Part shown: one piece after another, positions 7,669-16,417 of the stretch
Layout of the letters: each line of letters begins with the position of its first letter
Numbering within the stretch: the stretch's first letter is position 1
Assembly (NCBI RefSeq): GCF_003725795.1
Contig: NZ_RBEE01000002.1
Coordinates: 1-64,000 of the forward strand
From: Pedobacter jejuensis
Lineage (GTDB): Bacteria; Bacteroidota; Bacteroidia; Sphingobacteriales; Sphingobacteriaceae
Length of the DNA stretch: 64,000 nt
Reading direction: 5' to 3'
Made by a program: the position numbers and the translations under genes
Notes under the pieces: generated by a model
What the model saw: only the letters and a program-made list of their open reading frames with translations
What the model was told of the DNA's origin: nothing
Database searches by the model: none

Positions 7669-8781
7669 ATGACGAATAATTTACCACTTACCGCGAAAAG
7701 ATCCATAGAACTATTAGGCCTGATTTGCCTGGTAACTGTAATGGTGATAGGAAGGGATATCATTATGCCGATTTTAATGGCCTTTTTCATCAGCATTATG
7801 CTACTTCCTTTATATCGCTTTCTTAGAAAGAAAAAAGTACCGGAGAGTTTGGCAATCGTTCTCCCGATACTTGTAGTTGCACTTTTTGTTGGTCTGGTGG
7901 TTTGGTTTTTCTCCCACCAGATTGGCCTCTTGGTTAATGATTTTCCACGCATTAAAAGCAATGTAACACAACACATCAATGCACTTAGCGATTGGATCAG
8001 CCGCATTACCCATTACGATGATAGACAGCAAAAAGCCTTCATTCAGGATAAAAGCGATGATTTGATGAACATGGGAACATCCATGGCAGGCGGTGCAGCG
8101 GTAACGCTGAGTGGCATTTTTGTTTTTATTGGTCTGCTTCCAATCTACATTTACCTGATGCTGTTTTATAAGGACATTCTCTTGAAATTTATTTTCATGT
8201 GGTTCAAAACAGACGATCATCCTAAAGTTAAAGAAGCCATCTACGAAACCGAATCCATCATTAAAAGTTATTTGATAGGATTATTAATTCAAATCACCTA
8301 CATGACCATCCTTTTAGGCGGAATTTTAATGCTGATTGGCATTAAACACGCTTTATTAATTGGTGTCATCTTCGCCATTTTAAACCTGATACCTTATGTT
8401 GGTGCGCTGATGGGTAATTTAATTGGTGTGCTTTTAACCCTAACTTCATCGCAAGAATTATGGCCGGTAATCACGGTTCTCGGCGTAATCGCTTTCGTTC
8501 AGTTTTTAGATAACAACATTCTAATGCCTCGTATTGTAGGTTCTAAAGTAAAAATCAATGCACTATTTGCCATCCTCGGCGTATTTATTGGCGGAAGCAT
8601 CGCAGGTGTATCCGGCATGTTCCTAGCCTTACCAATAGTTGCAGTACTAAAAGTGATTTTCGATCGTACCGAGATGTTTAAACAATGGGGTGTTTTATTG
8701 GGTGATGAAAAACCTGCACGTAGCCCGATGAGCTTTCCAAATTTCAGAAGAAGAAAAGCACTTACAAGCAAATCCGAATAA
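7669..8781 (+). CDS. AI-2E family transporter (PerM/TqsA-like permease)
   Basis: This 370-residue inner-membrane protein of the AI-2E transporter family has about eight membrane segments. Two lie near the N-terminus (about 12-45), one at about 60-85, one near 145-165, and a dense cluster covers 205-335. A hydrophilic loop lies between the third and fourth, as in the family. Members have been linked to export of autoinducer-2 and to Na+(Li+)/H+ antiport; the substrate here cannot be read from sequence. The C-terminus is short and basic. It starts a rightward group with a lipoprotein and a YtxH-like protein, with short gaps that suggest co-transcription. Confidence 0.85.
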   Translation: MTNNLPLTAKRSIELLGLICLVTVMVIGRDIIMPILMAFFISIMLLPLYRFLRKKKVPESLAIVLPILVVALFVGLVVWFFSHQIGLLVNDFPRIKSNVTQHINALSDWISRITHYDDRQQKAFIQDKSDDLMNMGTSMAGGAAVTLSGIFVFIGLLPIYIYLMLFYKDILLKFIFMWFKTDDHPKVKEAIYETESIIKSYLIGLLIQITYMTILLGGILMLIGIKHALLIGVIFAILNLIPYVGALMGNLIGVLLTLTSSQELWPVITVLGVIAFVQFLDNNILMPRIVGSKVKINALFAILGVFIGGSIAGVSGMFLALPIVAVLKVIFDRTEMFKQWGVLLGDEKPARSPMSFPNFRRRKALTSKSE

Positions 8782-8801
8782 CCACATTAAATCTAATCCT
8801 T

Positions 8802-9326
8802 ATGAAAAAATTAATTCCCGTACTTGGCCTTTGCGCAATAATATTTGCAGCCTGTGGTTCATCTGAAGATAAAAAAGAAGCAAACGCAGCCAGTGATACG
8901 ACTTTACTTTCCGAAGCCAAAGCAACCAAGGTAACCGATCCTATAACAGAAAAAATGACCTTACTTGGAGAAGCTAAATTGGGCCAGCCCATCAACATCA
9001 AATTCTCGGTTTACAACAATACCGATACGGTTGCAAAGTTCTGTAAATGGCATACACCTTTCGAAAGATTGATGAGCAAATACCTGGATGTTGCAATGGA
9101 AGATCATGTTGATGTGAATTATACGGGTGCTATGGCGAAAAGAATAATGCCGCCTCCAGCTGATAGTTATATCATGCTTAAAAAAGGCGATAGTACTAGC
9201 ACCAATTTCAATCTGAACGATGGATACGCGATAACCAAAGCGGGTAGTTATACGATTAAATACAATGCTACAACAATAAGTGGTATCGTAGTTACCGATA
9301 GTTTAAAAATTACAGTAAGCAAATAG
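8802..9326 (+). CDS. Lipoprotein with a metalloendopeptidase-prodomain-like beta domain
   Basis: The 174-residue product has a lipoprotein signal, MKKLIPVLGLCAIIFAACGS, with the lipobox cysteine at about 18, so it is anchored in an envelope membrane. After a short linker, residues 50-174 form one predicted beta-sandwich: INIKFSVYNNTDTVAKFCKW, TPFERLMSKYL, VNYTGAMAKRIMPPPADSYI, and a final AGSYTIKYNAT strand. This pattern resembles the domain found before the catalytic part of M35-type peptidyl-Lys/deuterolysin proteases, but no catalytic domain follows. It might bind or inhibit such proteases; that is speculation. It follows the AI-2E permease by 20 bp. Confidence 0.6.
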   Translation: MKKLIPVLGLCAIIFAACGSSEDKKEANAASDTTLLSEAKATKVTDPITEKMTLLGEAKLGQPINIKFSVYNNTDTVAKFCKWHTPFERLMSKYLDVAMEDHVDVNYTGAMAKRIMPPPADSYIMLKKGDSTSTNFNLNDGYAITKAGSYTIKYNATTISGIVVTDSLKITVSK

Positions 9327-9388
9327 CATTAATTTAAAACCATCGCAGCATTTAACTGTTACTATATTATAAAAAAAATCGATATAAA

Positions 9389-9589
9389 ATGGGACTATTA
9401 AGAACAGCAGTAATAGGCGCCGCGATTTATGCAGGCGTTAAATACCTTACCAAGAAAGATTCAATCACAGGCAAATCTGTAGTAGATGATATTAAAGATA
9501 AAGCACCGGAGTGGATGGAAAAAGCTAAGGATTATAAAAGAGAATTTGAAAATAAATCAACTTATGCCCAGGAAGATTTGGGTATCTAA
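9389..9589 (+). CDS. YtxH-like small membrane-associated protein
   Basis: This 66-residue protein has one short N-terminal hydrophobic segment (LLRTAVIGAAIYAGVKYL) followed by a charged amphipathic helix rich in Lys, Asp and Glu. This is the usual form of YtxH-like small proteins, which are often stress-related, but no precise function is established. It is the last gene of the rightward group and is followed by a clear terminator about 20 bp downstream. Confidence 0.65.
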   Translation: MGLLRTAVIGAAIYAGVKYLTKKDSITGKSVVDDIKDKAPEWMEKAKDYKREFENKSTYAQEDLGI

Positions 9590-9610
9590 GTAAACCTTTT
9601 TTTAAAAGTA

Positions 9611-9648
9611 AAAATGTATCAATACTAAAATTGATGCATTTTTTTTTA
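9611..9648 (+). terminator. Rho-independent terminator after the YtxH-like gene
   Basis: AAAATGTATCAAT and ATTGATGCATTTT form an imperfect stem with a short loop, followed by a run of nine or more T on the plus strand. It separates the rightward group from the leftward glycosylase gene. Confidence 0.8.
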
Positions 9649-9657
9649 CTCAAATTT

Positions 9658-10296
9658 TTAACGCTTCCTTTCCTCTAAATAAAAATGCCATAGTAGCATT
9701 GTTGCCAGCGAAGAATAGGGTTTCCAATGTAAAGTTGTTGAAATAATTTCCTCTTGGCTTGATGTCTTCCCTAAACCTTTAACTTTCTTAAGCGCATTTA
9801 CTGCAGCTAAATCTCCCATTGGAAATACATCCAAACGATGCAAAATGAAAATCAGGTAGATATCCACCGTCCAGTTGCCAATGCCTTTTATCTTCGTAAG
9901 TTCAGTCCTGATTTCTTCATCCGTCTCGTTAACTAAGGCATCTAAATCAAGTGTTTTACGGAGAAGATTTTGAGCCAAATCCCTAACATAACTGGTCTTT
10001 TGCCGACTGAAATAACAGTCCTTTAATTCTTCATCGGATAAGGATAAGAAGTTTTCTGGTGTGATGTTTATTATTCTATCCTTCAGCTTATTTAAGGTAG
10101 CCAGTGCAGAAGCTAGCGATACTTGTTGCTCTAATATGATGTGAACAATTGATTCGAAAGTATTAGGCCTGGACCAAAACGGCGGATAACCAAACCAATT
10201 TATAATTCCCTTCAAATCAACATCTTGCGCAGCAACTGCATCGCAAAACTGATGAAAATTCTGCTGATTAAAGGTCAATTTTAGATATGAATGCAT
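9658..10296 (-). CDS. AlkA-like DNA-3-methyladenine glycosylase (HhH-GPD)
   Basis: This base-excision repair glycosylase of the HhH-GPD superfamily is about 212 residues. The helix-hairpin-helix is LTKIKGIGNWTVDIYLIF, and the catalytic aspartate lies in the following FPMGD segment, as in AlkA. An upstream FESIVHIILEQQVSLASA helix matches the family's conserved II.QQ(I/V)S motif. An ATG at 10326 would add MMENGRVENG, which looks like translated intergenic repeat words, so the ATG at 10296 is preferred. It lies 33 bp downstream of argS on the same strand and may be co-transcribed. Substrate (3-methyladenine versus other alkylated purines) is inferred from family. Confidence 0.87.
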   Translation of the reverse strand: MHSYLKLTFNQQNFHQFCDAVAAQDVDLKGIINWFGYPPFWSRPNTFESIVHIILEQQVSLASALATLNKLKDRIINITPENFLSLSDEELKDCYFSRQKTSYVRDLAQNLLRKTLDLDALVNETDEEIRTELTKIKGIGNWTVDIYLIFILHRLDVFPMGDLAAVNALKKVKGLGKTSSQEEIISTTLHWKPYSSLATMLLWHFYLEERKR

Positions 10297-10329
10297 TCCA
10301 TTTTCCACCCTACCATTTTCCATCAACCC

Positions 10330-12102
10330 CTACATTCTCTCCGGCGATGTAATTCCTAAAATCAACATACCGGCTTTAATTACATCAGCAGTTTTCTTGC
10401 TTAAATTTAAACGGAACTGTTTTGCTTCACCAGCTTCGGTTTTAACGATTGGTGGTACCTCATGATAAAACTTATTAAACAACTTTGCCAATTCATATAA
10501 ATAGTTAGCCAAACTTGCAGGACTATGCGCTTTAGCAGCGATTTCTAGCTCAGCCGGATATTTAGCCAATAACATAATCATATCGAGTTCAACAGGCAAT
10601 AAATCTTCTGGTTTTGGTGTTCCAACATTCGCCTGATATCCTGCTTTGCTTAATAATGATTTTATTCTAGCATGCGTGTACTGAATAAACGGACCAGTAT
10701 TTCCCTGGAAATCAATACTTTCATTCGGGTCGAATAACAATCGTTTTTTCGGTTCTACTTTTAATAAGAAATATTTCAAAGCACCTAAGCCAATGTTTTT
10801 ATACAACTCAGATTTTTCATCCTCCGTAAAATCATTAATCTTACCTAAATCTTCGGTCTTTTCCTGTGCGGTAGCTATCATATCAGCAATCAACTCATCC
10901 GCATCAACTACAGTTCCCTCACGGCTTTTCATTTTTCCGTTAGGTAAATCTACCATGCCGTACGATAAGTGATAAAGTCCTTTTGCCCAGCTTTTACCTA
11001 ATTTCTCAAGAATTAAAAACAAAACCTTGAAGTGATAATCCTGCTCGTTTCCAACCACGTAAATAGATTCATCCATCCCGAAATCATCATACTTCATTTT
11101 TGCGGTGCCTAAATCCTGAGTAATGTAAACGGAAGTTCCATCAGCACGAAGCACAAGTTTTTGATCCAAACCATCGGCAGTTAAATCAATCCAAACCGAG
11201 CCATCATCTTTTTTAAAGAAAACACCTTTGTCCAAACCTTCATCAACAGTATCTTTTCCTAACAAATAGGTGTTGCTTTCGTAATAAAATTTATCAAAAT
11301 CTACACCTAGATTATTGTAGGTTACGTTAAAACCGGCGTAAACCCATTCATTCATGGTTTTCCATAGCGTAACAACTACCTCATCTCCGGCTTCCCATTG
11401 TTGCAACATGGTTTGAGCTTCCTTTATTAGCGGTGCGTTTTTCTTCGCCTCTTCTTCAGTTTGCCCTTCAGCTTTTAATGCCTCAATTTCTTTCTTGTAT
11501 TCTTTATCAAAAATCACATAGTATTTTCCAACCAGGTGGTCGCCTTTTAAACCTGAGCTTTCAGGCGTTTCGCCATTACCCCATTTTTGCCAGGCCAGCA
11601 TCGATTTACATATATGAATTCCCCTATCGTTAACCAGGTTCACTTTTGTAACTTCATAACCATAAGCTTTTAACAATTCGGCAACAGAATAGCCCAATAA
11701 ATTGTTACGAACATGACCTAAATGTAGTGGTTTATTAGTGTTTGGCGATGAATATTCGACCATCACCTTTTTACCATTTGGTGCGTAATAACCAAAACTA
11801 TCGGCTAAAATCTCATCATTAAAATGTTGTAAAAAATAACTTTCGGCAATGCTTAGGTTTAAAAATCCTTTAACAACATTAAAGGCCGTTACCTCTGTTA
11901 CGTTGGCAACCAAATATTCTCCTATGGCTTGTGCAGTTTGTTCCGGAGATTTTTTTGAAATCTTGGTAATCGGGAAAACGACTATCGTCACCTGACCATC
12001 AAATTCTTTACGGGTTTCTTGTATATTAATTAAACTTTCAGCTACTTCTTCATTATAAAGTTGTTTAATGGCTTCAAGCGTTGGGGCAATAATAAAATTC
12101 AT
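10330..12102 (-). CDS. argS: Arginyl-tRNA synthetase
   Basis: ArgS attaches arginine to tRNA-Arg. The protein is 590 residues from the ATG at 12102. A longer frame to 12156 would add residues derived from a repeated intergenic word (aagtccgaagtc) and is rejected. The class I HIGH signature appears as HLGH (about 127-130) after EYSSPNTNKPL, and the second signature as GKMKSREGT (about 405). The N-terminal additional domain specific to ArgS (about 1-110) and the C-terminal DALR anticodon-binding domain with FIQYTHARI and FNKFYHE are present. The gene stands alone upstream of an AlkA-like gene and next to genes that consume arginine, probably by chance. Confidence 0.97.
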   Translation of the reverse strand: MNFIIAPTLEAIKQLYNEEVAESLINIQETRKEFDGQVTIVVFPITKISKKSPEQTAQAIGEYLVANVTEVTAFNVVKGFLNLSIAESYFLQHFNDEILADSFGYYAPNGKKVMVEYSSPNTNKPLHLGHVRNNLLGYSVAELLKAYGYEVTKVNLVNDRGIHICKSMLAWQKWGNGETPESSGLKGDHLVGKYYVIFDKEYKKEIEALKAEGQTEEEAKKNAPLIKEAQTMLQQWEAGDEVVVTLWKTMNEWVYAGFNVTYNNLGVDFDKFYYESNTYLLGKDTVDEGLDKGVFFKKDDGSVWIDLTADGLDQKLVLRADGTSVYITQDLGTAKMKYDDFGMDESIYVVGNEQDYHFKVLFLILEKLGKSWAKGLYHLSYGMVDLPNGKMKSREGTVVDADELIADMIATAQEKTEDLGKINDFTEDEKSELYKNIGLGALKYFLLKVEPKKRLLFDPNESIDFQGNTGPFIQYTHARIKSLLSKAGYQANVGTPKPEDLLPVELDMIMLLAKYPAELEIAAKAHSPASLANYLYELAKLFNKFYHEVPPIVKTEAGEAKQFRLNLSKKTADVIKAGMLILGITSPERM

Positions 12103-12211
12103 GGTGTAAAAATAGGAAAAAAGTCCGAAGTCGGATGTCAGAAGTCCTAAGTTCAAATTCCGGCTAAATTTAGATTATTTGAAAAGGTACTCTTGTGCGT
12201 ATCGGTTTCTG

Positions 12212-12290
12212 TAGCCCTCCTTTCCGCTGTAGTCCCGATTGATTTCGATGAAAAACCGAAAATCGGGAGCTGCCGCTGCAATGAGGTTTA
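12212..12290. repeat. Dispersed hairpin element, copy A (conserved arms, own stem)
   Basis: In the 300-bp gap before the arginine deiminase-like gene, TCCCGATT (12233-12240) pairs perfectly with AATCGGGA (12261-12268), with further inner pairing TTTCG/CGAAA. The stem is flanked on the left by CCCTCCTTTCCGCTGTA and on the right by TGCCGCTGCAATGAGGTTTA. The same arms, in opposite orientation, surround a hairpin of unrelated sequence at 48330-48396. The remaining gap holds no gene that I can support. Confidence 0.6.
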
Positions 12291-12403
12291 AGTCGTTAGA
12301 TCATTGCAAACTAACAACCTTCTTGACGCAGATCATGCTCAAATCTATCATCTCAATTCTCATATCTAAATTTTTCTAATAGCTTTGTAACACTAACTAA
12401 TAT

Positions 12404-13849
12404 ATGAGCGAATCAAATCAAAATTTTAAAGTGAACGTAAAAACCGAAATCGGTCGATTACGCAAGTTATTAATTCATAGTCCTGATAGTGGTTTAGGCA
12501 AAGTGGTTCCATCAAAAGCACAAGATTGGCTTTTTGAAGATATTGTTCATTTAGATACCATCCGTAAAGGCGAATACGATTATTACATCAAATTGCTGAT
12601 GTATTTTATGGACCCTGAGAAGATTAAAGGAAAATTAGCCAAAATAGATTCGGAAGAAGACAACCGCAGTTTTTATAAACCCAATCATCCCGATTTTCAC
12701 AATTCAGAATCGGTAATTGAGATTCAGAATTTACTAAGCGAAATGCTAGAGAATGAGTCTATACGCAAAAAATTGGTTGCTGCAGTTTGCGCAATTGAGG
12801 GCTGTACCTATAAAGTTCAAACCGAATTAGCAAATACCATCCCTAAGCAACTTGCAGAAATTCTTATCTCTGGAACGCTCGCCAACGATACCATGATTTT
12901 TGCACCCATCCCCAATTTAATTTTTACCAGGGATGTGGGTATAACCATAAATAACTACATCTTATTAAACAAACCTGCTAAAAAAGCTCGTGTTCGTGAA
13001 ACGCTTTTAATGCGCTATATTTTCTTCAACCATCCGCTTTTCGAAGCCTATCATAATAACATTTTAGAAATTCCGGATGTTACCATGCACTTTTTACGCC
13101 CCGGCGATGAACCTGCATTTAGCACTACTTTAGAAGGCGGTGATGTGATGATGGTAAGTCCGACGCATGTGTTAATTGGCTGTAGTGAAAGAACATCAGA
13201 ACATGGCGCTAACGAGGCTATTAAATTATTGTTTGACAATAATGTTGTAGAAAAAGTAACCGTTGTTAAGATACCGAGCAAAAGAGATTATATGCATCTT
13301 GATACCGTATTTACACATGTTAAACGTAACACCTGGGTAATTTTAAATTCCATTGCGCATTCTCCAAAATATAACCCACACGAACCTATTAACTTTTTAA
13401 AAGAGCCCGAGCAATTGGAGGCAACAACGGCAATTCAATTTACCAAAGCTAATCCAGGAGAACCTAAATACTTCGAACATGTAGAGGCTTTGCTGAATGA
13501 TATAAGTCAGAACGATTTAAAAAGCACCGAACCTACCAAAATAATTTACAGCGGTAATAATCAGTTTCCATACGATTCTAGAGAACAATGGACAGATTCT
13601 TGCAACCTTTTAGCCATTAAAGAGGGTGTAGTTTTAGGTTATGATAGAAATGATAAAACCGTTGATGCCTTTAAAGCAGCCGGATTTAATGTGGTTAACG
13701 TGAAAGATTTAATCCAGGATTTAGAAAGTGGAAAAGCTGATGCTGAAACCATTACAGATACTTTAATTTTAATGCCATCAGCAGAATTGTCTCGTGCCCG
13801 TGGCGGATTTCATTGCATGAGTTTACCAATTTTAAGAGACGATTTATAG
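12404..13849 (+). CDS. Arginine deiminase-family enzyme
   Basis: This 481-residue member of the guanidino-group modifying superfamily is longer than classical arginine deiminase (about 410). The full deiminase catalytic set is visible: Asp177 in FTRD, Glu244 and Asp247 in LEGGD, His298 and Asp300 in MHLD, and Cys471 in GGFHCMS near the C-terminus. It probably hydrolyses arginine to citrulline and ammonia, or a closely related guanidino compound. The extra length lies in an N-terminal helical insert at about 60-160. The two following genes also handle arginine or citrulline. No carbamate kinase or ornithine carbamoyltransferase is adjacent, so this is not the classical ADI fermentation operon. 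Confidence 0.85.
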   Translation: MSESNQNFKVNVKTEIGRLRKLLIHSPDSGLGKVVPSKAQDWLFEDIVHLDTIRKGEYDYYIKLLMYFMDPEKIKGKLAKIDSEEDNRSFYKPNHPDFHNSESVIEIQNLLSEMLENESIRKKLVAAVCAIEGCTYKVQTELANTIPKQLAEILISGTLANDTMIFAPIPNLIFTRDVGITINNYILLNKPAKKARVRETLLMRYIFFNHPLFEAYHNNILEIPDVTMHFLRPGDEPAFSTTLEGGDVMMVSPTHVLIGCSERTSEHGANEAIKLLFDNNVVEKVTVVKIPSKRDYMHLDTVFTHVKRNTWVILNSIAHSPKYNPHEPINFLKEPEQLEATTAIQFTKANPGEPKYFEHVEALLNDISQNDLKSTEPTKIIYSGNNQFPYDSREQWTDSCNLLAIKEGVVLGYDRNDKTVDAFKAAGFNVVNVKDLIQDLESGKADAETITDTLILMPSAELSRARGGFHCMSLPILRDDL

Positions 13850-13884
13850 ATATAAAACGTTAGATGGATGATTGACTCCATTAT

Positions 13885-13944
13885 CTTGATACTCGATACT
13901 AAATACTTGATACTGAAAACTGAATACTTGATACTAAATACTAA
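13885..13944. repeat. Degenerate TTGATACT/ATACTAAATACT word repeats
   Basis: The 95-bp gap before the CtlX-like gene consists mostly of variants of ttgatactnnatact (cttgatactcgatact, aatacttgatact, aactgaatacttgatact, aaatactaaatg). The words run up to the start codon. I see no promoter within it. Confidence 0.75.
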
Positions 13945-14865
13945 ATGCAAAGCACCAACCACATACTAATGATTCGCCCTGTTGATTTTAAATTTAACGA
14001 GCAAACAGCAGGAAACAATATGTTTCAGGTCGCATCTAATGAAGATGGTGTACAAGCACTAGCTTTAAAAGAATTTGATGGCTTGGTAGATTTATTAAAA
14101 GCGAATGGAGTTGATGTAACCGTAGTGGATGACACAAATCAACCAGAAACTCCGGATTCCATCTTCCCAAATAACTGGGTTTCGTTTCATGAAGATGGTT
14201 CGGTTTTTCTATACCCAATGTTTTCTGAAAACCGAAGACTAGAACGTAGAAATGATATCTTGGAAAAATTGAAAGAAAAATTCGAGGTAAATCATGTTAG
14301 TGATATTAGTTTTTACGAACAACAACATGCTTTTTTAGAAGGCACAGGTAGCATGGTTTTAGATAGAACCAATAAAATTGCCTATGCCTGTTTGAGTGTT
14401 CGTACTGATGAAGAAGTACTAAACAACTTCTGCATGCTTACAGGATATCAACCAATTGCTTTTCAAGCGGTAGATAGCAGTAGATTTCCGATTTACCACA
14501 CCAATGTGATGATGTGTATTGGAGATGAATTTGCAATTATTTGTTTAGATTCGATTCCAAATGAGCAGGAAAAGCTTATTGTTGCGCTAAGCTTGAACAA
14601 TAGCGGCAAACATTTGATTGAAATAACTTTAGAGCAAATGAATCAGTTCGCAGGAAATATGTTACAAGTGACTAATCATGATAATGAAAAATTACTAGTG
14701 ATGTCAGAACAGGCTTATTTATCGCTAACTAAACAACAGATATCATTACTAGAGCAATATTGTCGTATAATTTACGCACCAATTTATACGATAGAAAAGA
14801 ATGGTGGCGGTAGCGCAAGGTGCATGCTGGCAGAAATTCATTTGCCTTTAATTATTAATGATTAA
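13945..14865 (+). CDS. ctlX: CtlX-like citrulline/arginine hydrolase (amidinotransferase fold)
   Basis: The 306-residue protein opens with MIRPVDFKFNEQTAGNN-type sequence that I recognise from CtlX, annotated as a citrulline-utilization hydrolase in Bacteroidota. The fold is that of arginine deiminases and dimethylargininases. Expected catalytic positions are an acidic residue in FLEGTGSMVLDR (about 130), the His of YHTNVMMCIGDEF (about 184) and a Cys in GGGSARCMLAE near residue 292. It lies 95 bp downstream of the longer deiminase-family gene and probably works on the same arginine/citrulline pool. Exact substrate cannot be fixed by eye; a dimethylarginine or related substrate is possible. 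Confidence 0.78.
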   Translation: MQSTNHILMIRPVDFKFNEQTAGNNMFQVASNEDGVQALALKEFDGLVDLLKANGVDVTVVDDTNQPETPDSIFPNNWVSFHEDGSVFLYPMFSENRRLERRNDILEKLKEKFEVNHVSDISFYEQQHAFLEGTGSMVLDRTNKIAYACLSVRTDEEVLNNFCMLTGYQPIAFQAVDSSRFPIYHTNVMMCIGDEFAIICLDSIPNEQEKLIVALSLNNSGKHLIEITLEQMNQFAGNMLQVTNHDNEKLLVMSEQAYLSLTKQQISLLEQYCRIIYAPIYTIEKNGGGSARCMLAEIHLPLIIND

Positions 14866-14884
14866 AAGAACATTTTGCAGTTTC

Positions 14885-14917
14885 AGTTTTGACAACTCTT
14901 TAAGAGTTGTCAAAACT
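14885..14917. repeat. Near-perfect 33-bp palindrome
   Basis: AGTTTTGACAACTCTT (14885-14900) and AAGAGTTGTCAAAACT (14902-14917) are perfect inverted copies around a single central T. It lies 20 bp after the CtlX-like stop. There is no T run after the stem, so it may be a dispersed palindrome or operator as well as, or rather than, a terminator. Confidence 0.8.
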
Positions 14918-15028
14918 CCTATATAAAAGTTTAATCAGTTCAACCGTTTCTCTACAGTAAAAATATTTTCAATAAAGATTAATTCTCGATTTAAAATTAC
15001 ATTTTTGCAGAAATTATTTAAAAATTAA

Positions 15029-16417
15029 ATGCAGAGTTATTCAGAATTTCTTGATCTAAGTGTTGGCTTTCCACAGGAAGGTTTCGATGTAATAGATGAT
15101 GAATTATATTTTCAGGATTTAAACCTGATGGAAATGATTGAGACTTATGGTACGCCCTTACGTTTCACGTACTTACCTATGGTGAGTAAAAAGATTCAGC
15201 AAGCTAAAATTCTTTTTCAAACTGCCATTTTAAAGAATAATTATCGTGGCGACTATAAATATTGCTACTGTACGAAAAGCTCACACTTCAGACATATTGT
15301 TGAGGAAGCATTAAAAAACAATATCCACCTCGAAACATCTTCGGCTTTCGATATGCCAATGATTGAGGCCTTGGAGAAAAAAGGAGTTTTAACAAAAGAT
15401 ACCACCATTATTTGCAATGGCTTTAAAACCTATCAATACAAACAGTATATTATTGATATGCTGCATGATGGCTATACCAATATTATTCCTGTATTAGACA
15501 ACAAAGAGGAATTTAACCTTTTTGATGATGAAGTTGATATCGATACACCTTGCAATTTAGGCATCCGTATCGCCGCTGAAGAACAACCAGATTCTCAATT
15601 TTACACCTCTCGTTTAGGTGTTCGCATGGAAGATATTATTGATTTTTACAACAATAAAATTGTTCATAATCCAAACTTCCGCGTTAAGCTATTACACTTT
15701 TTCATTAATTCTGGTATTACAGATTCCCCTTATTACTGGAACGAATTAGAAAAATACGTTACGCTGTATTGCAAGTTTAAAAAGATAAACCCTGATTTAG
15801 ATACCTTGGATATTGGGGGCGGTATGCCATTTAAAGATTCGTTGGTTTTTGATTTCGATTACGAGTACATGGTAAACGAAATTGTTAAAAGGATTAAAGA
15901 AATTTGTGCCATTCATGAAGTAATGGAGCCAGATATCATTACTGAATTTGGTAAATATACCGTTGCAGAAGCTTCGGGTATTTTATATAAAGTATTAGGC
16001 CGTAAACAACAAAACGACCGCGAGCGTTGGTTAATGTTAGATGGTTCATTTATCACCAACTTACCAGATGTTTGGGCTTTAAATCAAAAATATATTTTAT
16101 TGCCGATTAATAATTGGGATGCAGAATATGAGCGTGTAAATCTGGGTGGAATAACCTGCGACGGACAAGATTACTACAATCAGGAAGCGCACATGAACAG
16201 TGTGTTTATGCCTAAAACGCGTAAAGTTCAGTATTTAGGATTTTTCCATACAGGTGCTTACCAAGAAGTATTAAGTGGTTATGGCGGTATTCATCACTGC
16301 TTGTTGCCTAGTCCGAAGCACGTATTAATACGCAGGAACCGAGACGAAAGTTTCAATTTTGAGGTTTTTGGTGAAGAACAAAATAGTAAACAGGTTCTGA
16401 AGATTTTAGGTTATTAG
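15029..16417 (+). CDS. speA: PLP-dependent arginine decarboxylase
   Basis: The 462-residue enzyme has the alanine racemase-like barrel and C-terminal beta domain of group IV decarboxylases and makes agmatine from arginine for polyamine synthesis. The likely PLP lysine is K83 in YCYCTKSSH. Other family features are LETSSAFDMPMI, the phosphate-binding DIGGGMPF loop, ITEFGKYTVAEASG, and the C-terminal GAYQEVLSGYGGIHHCLLPS. It is much shorter than proteobacterial SpeA (about 650) but typical of the Bacteroidota form. It follows two arginine-modifying enzymes, so this block directs arginine toward citrulline or agmatine. No speB-like agmatinase is adjacent. Confidence 0.85.
   Translation: MQSYSEFLDLSVGFPQEGFDVIDDELYFQDLNLMEMIETYGTPLRFTYLPMVSKKIQQAKILFQTAILKNNYRGDYKYCYCTKSSHFRHIVEEALKNNIHLETSSAFDMPMIEALEKKGVLTKDTTIICNGFKTYQYKQYIIDMLHDGYTNIIPVLDNKEEFNLFDDEVDIDTPCNLGIRIAAEEQPDSQFYTSRLGVRMEDIIDFYNNKIVHNPNFRVKLLHFFINSGITDSPYYWNELEKYVTLYCKFKKINPDLDTLDIGGGMPFKDSLVFDFDYEYMVNEIVKRIKEICAIHEVMEPDIITEFGKYTVAEASGILYKVLGRKQQNDRERWLMLDGSFITNLPDVWALNQKYILLPINNWDAEYERVNLGGITCDGQDYYNQEAHMNSVFMPKTRKVQYLGFFHTGAYQEVLSGYGGIHHCLLPSPKHVLIRRNRDESFNFEVFGEEQNSKQVLKILGY

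Noticed and set aside
10297..10326. Ten extra N-terminal residues on the AlkA-like protein
   Set aside because: The added sequence MMENGRVENG comes from ccattttccatc-type intergenic words; conserved family sequence begins just after the ATG at 10296.
12103..12156. Longer argS start
   Set aside because: The added residues translate an aagtccgaagtc repeat word; ArgS proteins begin at the MNFIIAPTLEAIK-type sequence at 12102.
12212..12290. Rho-independent terminator for argS or the deiminase gene
   Set aside because: The hairpin has no T tract on either strand and lies upstream of both genes; its conserved arms fit a dispersed element better.
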